NCBI GenBank assembly: GCA_947259165.1
Contig: CAMYKY010000011.1
Span: 1-37,899 of the forward strand
DNA from: an uncultured Acidobacteriota bacterium
GTDB lineage: Bacteria > Acidobacteriota > Vicinamibacteria > Marinacidobacterales > SMYC01
DNA: 37,899 bases
Direction: 5' to 3'
The position numbers and the translations under genes were made by a program. The notes below the pieces were generated by a model, which saw nothing but the letters and a program-made list of their open reading frames with translations, did no database searches and had not been told where the DNA came from. Numbering within the stretch: the stretch's first letter is position 1; each line of letters begins with the position of its first letter. This document shows positions 33,181 through 37,899 of this stretch, in pieces.

Positions 33181-33660
33181 TCAGAACCGCACGATTGAAA
33201 TGAAATCCCGGTTCACGTACGTCACCCCTTCGTCCACGGCGAGCGGGATAAACGTCGATTTGGTGAAGTTGAAGAAGTCCGAGAGTCGAGGGTGCTCCGG
33301 TGGAAGGACGGTGGCCAGCGTACCTTCGATCGTCTCGCCGCCCTCGAGCTCCAAGCGCACCAGGTCGACGGCGGCGAGGCTCTCCTCGTGAGGGAGCCCG
33401 GCGGGTTCGCCATCGGCAATCGTCACGGTGCGGATAGCGCCTCGGCGAACGAGAAATATCTGCTCGTCCTCCCGGGTATGCACCGGAAGAAAATCGCGCG
33501 TGCAGTTCAACGTCTCCTCCAACGTTTCCGGACCGGCATGAGTTTCCGAAAGCGTCGACAGATACAACGTCACTTCTTCATTCCCGTCGGCGATGTTCAT
33601 CAAGACATCGACAGAACGAGTCAGGTTGTGATACACGGATTCGCTTTGTGAGTCCGACAT
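33181..33660 (-). CDS. Unrecognised 159-residue protein upstream of the PilT-like gene
   Basis: I prefer ATG 33660 (MSDSQSESVYHNL), which has GGAG about 11 bases upstream; the frame continues open to 33747 without plausible protein character. The protein is soluble and acidic with no signal peptide or membrane helix. An alpha-helical N-terminus is followed by beta-rich segments (DEQIFLVRRGAIRTV, VDLVRLELEGGETIEGTLATVLPPEHPRLSDFFN, TYVNRDFISIVRF). It ends 22 bases before the pilT-like start, so an operon and a pilus-linked regulatory role are plausible. No function is claimed. Confidence 0.75.
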   Translation of the reverse strand: MSDSQSESVYHNLTRSVDVLMNIADGNEEVTLYLSTLSETHAGPETLEETLNCTRDFLPVHTREDEQIFLVRRGAIRTVTIADGEPAGLPHEESLAAVDLVRLELEGGETIEGTLATVLPPEHPRLSDFFNFTKSTFIPLAVDEGVTYVNRDFISIVRF

Positions 33661-33777
33661 GGCGATGTCGCTCCGAAAGAGACTCCGGTGGCAGGGTCTC
33701 CGGTATAGGTTTCGATTGTTGATTGAGAGAATAGAATGCCTGGCCAACCGGCAACTTGCAAGGCGCCGAATGCGGAT

Positions 33778-34287
33778 CTAGGTCAGGCGCAATGGGAGGT
33801 TAAAAGGCACTTCCTCCTGCTTCGCAGCGGCAATAAGCTTTCGGCGCATCGCGAGGGGGGGAAGTGGCGGCTCCTCGAGGGCGAGGCGTTGGCGCTCGAC
33901 CTCCCAAAGCCGGCCGAGCTGTTCATTGAGCCAGGAGAGCTCATCGAGAGAGTAATGAACCTCGGTAGATTCATATCGCTGCATCCAGTGTTTCGGATCT
34001 TCCTGCACGATATCCGACCAAAGACCGTCCAGGCGACGCGTACGACAGCGCGCGACCTCGAACTCCTCGGCGAGCGTGTCCAGCAGACCGCCCTGGCCTA
34101 GCAAGCGGTTACGACCGGCGAGGTAGCCAATGCCGCGGATGAGGTAGAGGAGGCACCAGCGAACTTCCGGGGTTAGCGAATCGGGATCCGCCAGCATACG
34201 CGGGACGAGCGTAGACGCAGCGCCGGCTTCTTCGTCGAGAAGCAGGCGATAGAGCTCTGCGCGAATACGAAATCTCTCTTCGTCCAT
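33778..34287 (-). CDS. Unrecognised 169-residue alpha-helical protein
   Basis: Soluble, with no signal peptide. It is rich in Leu, Glu, Arg and Trp, with predicted helices throughout (RFRIRAELYRLLLDEEAG, VRWCLLYLIRGIGYLAGRNRL, YSLDELSWLNEQLGRLWEVERQRLAL). The ATG at 34287 is the first in frame, with a weak TGGA upstream. It has the same strand as the following unknown and pilT-like genes, 117 bases away. Codon pattern and GC resemble the neighbours, supporting a real gene, but I recognise no family. Confidence 0.68.
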   Translation of the reverse strand: MDEERFRIRAELYRLLLDEEAGAASTLVPRMLADPDSLTPEVRWCLLYLIRGIGYLAGRNRLLGQGGLLDTLAEEFEVARCRTRRLDGLWSDIVQEDPKHWMQRYESTEVHYSLDELSWLNEQLGRLWEVERQRLALEEPPLPPLAMRRKLIAAAKQEEVPFNLPLRLT

Positions 34288-34403
34288 CCAGCTGTCCAGT
34301 TATGTCTGTTCAACGCGTATTCCCGACAACGCCGCAACGACGCCGTCCCTGACTACAGAATACCAAACCCAAACCAAAAACAAGAAAAAAGATCACAACG
34401 AAC

Positions 34404-34464
34404 TCACGGAGGACACGGAAAAGTCAAAAGTTTTTTCTCCGTGCTCTCCTTGACTCCGTGGTGA
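34404..34464 (-). terminator. Repeat-derived hairpin after the sulfatase gene
   Basis: Read on the minus strand, TCACCACGGAGTCAAGGAG with GCACGGAGAAAAAA begins 5 bases after the sulfatase stop. It pairs with TTTTCCGTGTCCTCCGTGAG, then a T-run (GATCTTTTTTC) follows. It is a diverged copy of the dispersed CACCACGGAGGCACGG repeat, again in gene orientation right after a stop codon. The remaining bases up to 34288 show nothing further. Confidence 0.7.
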
Positions 34465-34468
34465 TCGT

Positions 34469-36274
34469 TTATTGGATGTAGCCTAGGGAGCGGAGGCGTT
34501 CGCGCTCTTCAGGGTCGAGGTCGACGGGCGGGGTTTCGGCGGTTCCCTCACGGGCGGCGGTGGCGGTTTTCAGGAAATGTTTCAGTCGGGTCTGAACGCG
34601 CTGTCGAAGGGCGTCGTTTTCGACTGCGCGCAGCTCTCCGGGATCCTGCGATAGGTCAAACAGCTCGATATCGACGCGCTCGTCGCTGTGGAGACTGAAA
34701 ATTGCTTTGGGCGAGTTGGCGCCTCGGCGAAGCGACAGCTTGTGCGTCCCGTCGATCGTATGCTCGGTCTCAGACCAGATTTCTCGCGACGAGTCGAGCT
34801 CTCCGCCGCGCAGGCTCACGCCACGAAACGAAGCGGGGACATCGAGCTCCATGACATCGGCGATCGTCGGCGCTACGTCGATAAGCGTCACTGGCTCACT
34901 GACTCGCTCTCCAGCGCGCTCACCATCCGGGAACTTGACGATGAGAGGGATGCGCAGCTGCTCGTCATACAGCGTCTTCTGATGCTCCCAATTGCCGTGC
35001 TCGAGAAATTCTTCACCGTGGTCGGAAGTCACCACGAGAAGCGTTTTATCAAAAATCCCGAGACGTTTCATGTCCCGCACGAGCCGCTCGACCTGGCGGT
35101 CCGTGTAGAGAATCTCACCATCATAAAGTGCCTCGATATGACGCAGGTCGTGCGGTTCGATGGTCTCGCGGGAGAGCTCTTTGAAATCCCACCAGACACC
35201 GGAAGCGTGCCCGTCATAAGCGGCGTCGAAGGTCGTATCAAACGGCGCCGGCGGATCGTAGTGCCAATGAGGATCGTAGTAGTGCACGAAGAGGAAAAAA
35301 TCTCGATCTCCCATCGCCGTCAAGAACCGAATCGCGCGATCCGTCACTTCTTCCGCACGGGTCTCGAGAAGATATTGATGCGAGTCGAAGCCTTCGCCGA
35401 AGCCGTACTCGCGCGACAAGTAAACGTGCGTCACCAGCGCCTGTGTGGTGAACCCCGCCTCCTGGAGAAGCGTCGCCACGGTGGGCCATGACGGCGACAG
35501 AGCCACGTTCAGATTCACGGCGCCGTGAACACTCGGGTAGGTGGACGTGAACAGCGATGCATGCGCCGGCAAAGTCCAGGAAGAAGTGCTGACCGCATCC
35601 TCGAAGACGACGCTTTCCGATGCCAGTGCTTGAAGCCCGGGAGTCGTGCGGCGCGGATAACCGTACAGACTCGTATGGTCACGTCGCAACGTGTCGATCG
35701 AGACGACGACGACCCCGCGTCCCTGTCGATAGCGCGCACGGTCGTGCAAGACGGGCTCACCGAACACTCCGACGACGGGAACCGTCGCAACGTCTTCCAT
35801 TTGGGGCAAGGAGGTTTTGAACACGAGCCAGATCTCTCGTCCGGAGAGGGTGCGCAAATCGACCTCTTGCTCGATCCATTGACCTCGGCGCGCCACGTGA
35901 ATGTCGCGCTCGAACAAGACCTCGGTCGCGGTCGCTTCGCCGCCCAATACGGTGAACCGCACGTGGTCCCCGGCAAGCGGGTCGTCGGGGCTCGCGCCGG
36001 GCGCGGTGATGATGCCGATCGCAAACGTCAGTAGCGCACGCTCCGGGACGCGGACGCGATAGCGAAACTCCGCCGGAAGCGACGCGGCGAGTGAGCGGCG
36101 CCCATCGGAGTCGAACGCAACGCGCGTCGGGATCTCCTGTTCGTCGACAGGCGCAAATACGACGTAAGCCTCATCCATGAGATCGACCGCGTCTGTCGCC
36201 TCCGGACTCGTGCAGGCGAGCGCGACCACCCACACGAGTGCAGCGGCAACATAAGCATGGGAATGTTCAGTCAT
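34469..36274 (-). CDS. Sulfatase/alkaline-phosphatase-superfamily lipoprotein with Thr at the nucleophile position
   Basis: The 601-residue protein starts at ATG 36274 (MTEHSHAYVAAALVWVVALAC), giving a lipoprotein-like signal; the frame open to 36355 overlaps the upstream gene. About 180 residues of beta-rich domain precede the sulfatase domain. That domain shows metal-binding VVVSIDTLRRDHTSLYGY, the nucleophile region SSWTLPAHASLFTS, VHYYDPHWHYDPP, and the second metal site VTSDHGEEFLEHGNWEHQ. Canonical sulfatases have C/S-x-P-x-R, the Cys or Ser becoming formylglycine; here it reads T-L-P-A-H. That favours a phosphatase- or phosphotransferase-type reaction or another hydrolase role. The ATG overlaps the stop of the upstream ASPIC/UnbV gene by 8 bases. 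Confidence 0.88.
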   Translation of the reverse strand: MTEHSHAYVAAALVWVVALACTSPEATDAVDLMDEAYVVFAPVDEQEIPTRVAFDSDGRRSLAASLPAEFRYRVRVPERALLTFAIGIITAPGASPDDPLAGDHVRFTVLGGEATATEVLFERDIHVARRGQWIEQEVDLRTLSGREIWLVFKTSLPQMEDVATVPVVGVFGEPVLHDRARYRQGRGVVVVSIDTLRRDHTSLYGYPRRTTPGLQALASESVVFEDAVSTSSWTLPAHASLFTSTYPSVHGAVNLNVALSPSWPTVATLLQEAGFTTQALVTHVYLSREYGFGEGFDSHQYLLETRAEEVTDRAIRFLTAMGDRDFFLFVHYYDPHWHYDPPAPFDTTFDAAYDGHASGVWWDFKELSRETIEPHDLRHIEALYDGEILYTDRQVERLVRDMKRLGIFDKTLLVVTSDHGEEFLEHGNWEHQKTLYDEQLRIPLIVKFPDGERAGERVSEPVTLIDVAPTIADVMELDVPASFRGVSLRGGELDSSREIWSETEHTIDGTHKLSLRRGANSPKAIFSLHSDERVDIELFDLSQDPGELRAVENDALRQRVQTRLKHFLKTATAAREGTAETPPVDLDPEERERLRSLGYIQ

Positions 36275-37899
36275 TCGAGGCCCCGCTGAGTCGATCGCGA
36301 CCAACGTATCGGGTGTTGTATCGACGATGGGCGGGTGAGAATGGAAACGCCTCACTTTCCGGGTAGGGGTAAGCCGACATGCCGTGAAATGGCAATGGTT
36401 CCACGCGATTGGGTGTGGCTGAGTTCAAGTCCATGTCCTTGCCGAAACCATCCGCAAGTGCCATGAAGCTTCGGGTCCATCCGTCGCGCAGAGCTGGGAG
36501 CTCGGAAGCCTCGAACGTGAGTCGCAGCTCGTCGCCGTGGTGGGTGACGACGTAGCGGTCGTCAATCGACTCGACGAGCTCGCGAACGTCGCCGTAGCGC
36601 GTGTAGTAGCCCTCGTGCGTCCCCCAGAGCTCCGTTTTTGCAATGGTGTCGTAGGTATAGAGAAACGGTGCTCGACCGTCCGGATTGAACCGTTGAGGAT
36701 AACCCGTGAACCGAAGCTCGGCGTCGCGAGCGGAAAGCTCGAAAACTCGAAGCTCCTCACTCGAGGCGCGTTCGGCGACCAAGATCTGATCCCAGTAGAG
36801 CCGCATGCTGGTGGTGATACGCACACGGTTTCTCTCCGGAGTCACGAGCCCCGCCAAGTCGACGAGCATCGTTTTCGGAAGCCCTGCGGGAAACCCCATC
36901 TCCGGCAAGCCCGGCTCGAAATGCCCGGTCGCGTCCCCGACTTCGAGATAGGGCGTCACCATCGAAACACCCGCCTGCGACGCCGCGAGATTCGAGCTCG
37001 AGTCGGCGTAGTCGACCCAGCCGTGGAGCAATAGCACATAGCTTGCACCCGGGTCGAGAACGCCCAGCTCGAGGGTCAAAGAATGAGATTCCGCGTAGCC
37101 TTTGAACGGCAGGAGCTCGAATTCATCCGGATAGCGCCGGTCTTTGTCGCTGACGAGCTCGGTGACGTCTCGACCAAGATGATCGGTCGTGCGCAACGCA
37201 GCGCGTGCGTTTCGGACCGCGTAGAGCTCACGCTCGGGATAGGGCGGCTCCGGCATCAAGCGCTCGTTGGGAAAGACCTGCAACTCGGTGGGGTGATCGA
37301 CAACGAGAAGCCCGGCTTCGTCGTAGATGATGATCTCTTCGAGCTGGTTGACCCACCGCATTTCGTAAAGACCATCCTTCGCGACTAGAGGGAAGGTCTC
37401 CATCTTCACGACTTCGTCGGTGTCGGGGTAGTTGTAGGTGCCCGGTGCATGAAGATTGCCGTACGCGCTCCCGCCGAGAAAATCCGTCACGAATCGAATC
37501 TTCTCGCCGTCCCAGGCATACAGAATGGGACACGACGTGCCCTTTCGGTTGAGCTCTTCGATGCGAGTGGTTTCACCCCCACGAACGTCCATCTCGATTT
37601 GCTTGACCCCGCCAGGCCAGAGGAATCGAACATAGTCGGCCTTCGCGCTCTCGCCCAAGCCGAAGTGAAGTGGCAGCTCGTTCTGGGAGAAGTAGCCGCT
37701 CGACGAGCGCACTTCGCGTCGGGAACTGGACGCTCCCGCCTTCACTTCCACTTTGGTGCCGAGCGCGTCGAGATTGCTGCGAAGTCCCTGGGCACGAACG
37801 CGCACGAACGCGCGCGCATTCCCTCCGTCGTTTCTGAAGTAGACGAGCTCGCCGAGTTGTGTCCCGACGACCGCATCGACATCGCCGTCGGCGTCCACG
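36267..37899 (-). CDS. FG-GAP repeat / ASPIC-UnbV domain protein, N-terminal part outside the window
   Basis: The frame is open at the right edge, so only the C-terminal ~543 residues are seen. They start in an FG-GAP/VCBS calcium-binding repeat (DADGDVDAVVGTQLGELVYFRNDGG). Next comes the ASPIC/UnbV domain (LDALGTKVEVKAG, REVRSSSGYFSQNELPLHFGLG, VRFLWPGGVKQIE), then a ~400-residue beta-rich extension with many aromatic residues, of unknown function. Such proteins are exported beta-propellers thought to bind carbohydrate or other surface ligands. The stop overlaps the sulfatase start, so the pair is co-transcribed and probably acts together outside the cytoplasm. Confidence 0.9.
   Translation of the reverse strand, partial: VDADGDVDAVVGTQLGELVYFRNDGGNARAFVRVRAQGLRSNLDALGTKVEVKAGASSSRREVRSSSGYFSQNELPLHFGLGESAKADYVRFLWPGGVKQIEMDVRGGETTRIEELNRKGTSCPILYAWDGEKIRFVTDFLGGSAYGNLHAPGTYNYPDTDEVVKMETFPLVAKDGLYEMRWVNQLEEIIIYDEAGLLVVDHPTELQVFPNERLMPEPPYPERELYAVRNARAALRTTDHLGRDVTELVSDKDRRYPDEFELLPFKGYAESHSLTLELGVLDPGASYVLLLHGWVDYADSSSNLAASQAGVSMVTPYLEVGDATGHFEPGLPEMGFPAGLPKTMLVDLAGLVTPERNRVRITTSMRLYWDQILVAERASSEELRVFELSARDAELRFTGYPQRFNPDGRAPFLYTYDTIAKTELWGTHEGYYTRYGDVRELVESIDDRYVVTHHGDELRLTFEASELPALRDGWTRSFMALADGFGKDMDLNSATPNRVEPLPFHGMSAYPYPESEAFPFSPAHRRYNTRYVGRDRLSGASND

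Noticed and set aside
1-37899. CRISPR arrays, rRNA genes, prophage or intact transposase genes
   Set aside because: None seen on either strand; the only repeats are the short families described.

Overview
The window is a GC-rich, densely coded bacterial chromosome segment with no phage, CRISPR array or intact insertion sequence. The gene families point to an Acidobacteriota-like, free-living, diderm heterotroph. They include a TM-anchored PknB-type kinase, an outer-membrane beta-barrel, ASPIC/UnbV plus sulfatase-fold secreted proteins, a FadI-type thiolase with a CaiB-type CoA-transferase, and a type IV pilus ATPase. That taxonomic placement is inference; no rRNA gene is present.

Layout. 1-3436: the 3' part of a Ser/Thr kinase gene and an outer-membrane barrel gene (+). 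3478-7971: histidine utilisation operon hutH-hutU-hutI (-). 8252-13828: a secreted HExxH protein (+) that converges on a MATE transporter, a class V aminotransferase and a hybrid histidine kinase (-). 13872-14035: a small inverted-repeat element built on GGGAAC repeats, just upstream of a FabZ-like gene (+). 14801-20610: a tryptophan operon (-), promoter - leader peptide - attenuator - mini-ORF - trpD-trpC-trpF-trpB-trpA-aroF. 20670-25327: a kinase-fold lipoprotein (-), an FmdB zinc-ribbon protein (+) and a GT2 plus large polytopic membrane protein pair (+). 25328-25851: a non-coding, highly structured stretch ahead of a membrane-anchored lytic transglycosylase (+). 26843-30302: an ABC1/UbiB kinase, a broken CaiB-type CoA-transferase gene and a FadI-like thiolase (-). 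30534-31445: a periplasmic TPR protein (+). 31599-34287: a PilT-like ATPase and two unrecognised proteins (-). 34469-37899: a sulfatase-fold lipoprotein and the C-terminal part of an FG-GAP/ASPIC-UnbV protein (-).

The strongest regulatory discovery is the trp control region at 20439-20610. It has a sigma70-like promoter (TTGACT-18-TATAAA) and a 17-residue leader peptide with three consecutive Trp codons just before its end. It also has a complete set of mutually exclusive 1:2, 2:3 and 3:4 RNA pairings ending in an intrinsic terminator. This is classical ribosome-mediated attenuation, here driving an operon that has aroF (DAHP synthase) at its end and lacks trpE/trpG. Tryptophan supply would therefore control both the late Trp branch and the entry step of the shikimate pathway.

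Other points worth a second look are: a CaiB gene that lost its middle but kept its out-of-frame C-terminal tail; a dispersed CACCACGGAGGCACGG repeat placed directly after stop codons; a MITE-like GGGAAC inverted-repeat element with a G-quadruplex motif; a FabZ-like protein without the catalytic histidine; a tRNA-like fold with an expanded middle at 25599-25743; a sulfatase-fold lipoprotein with Thr in the nucleophile position; and a PilT with a duplicated N-terminal domain.
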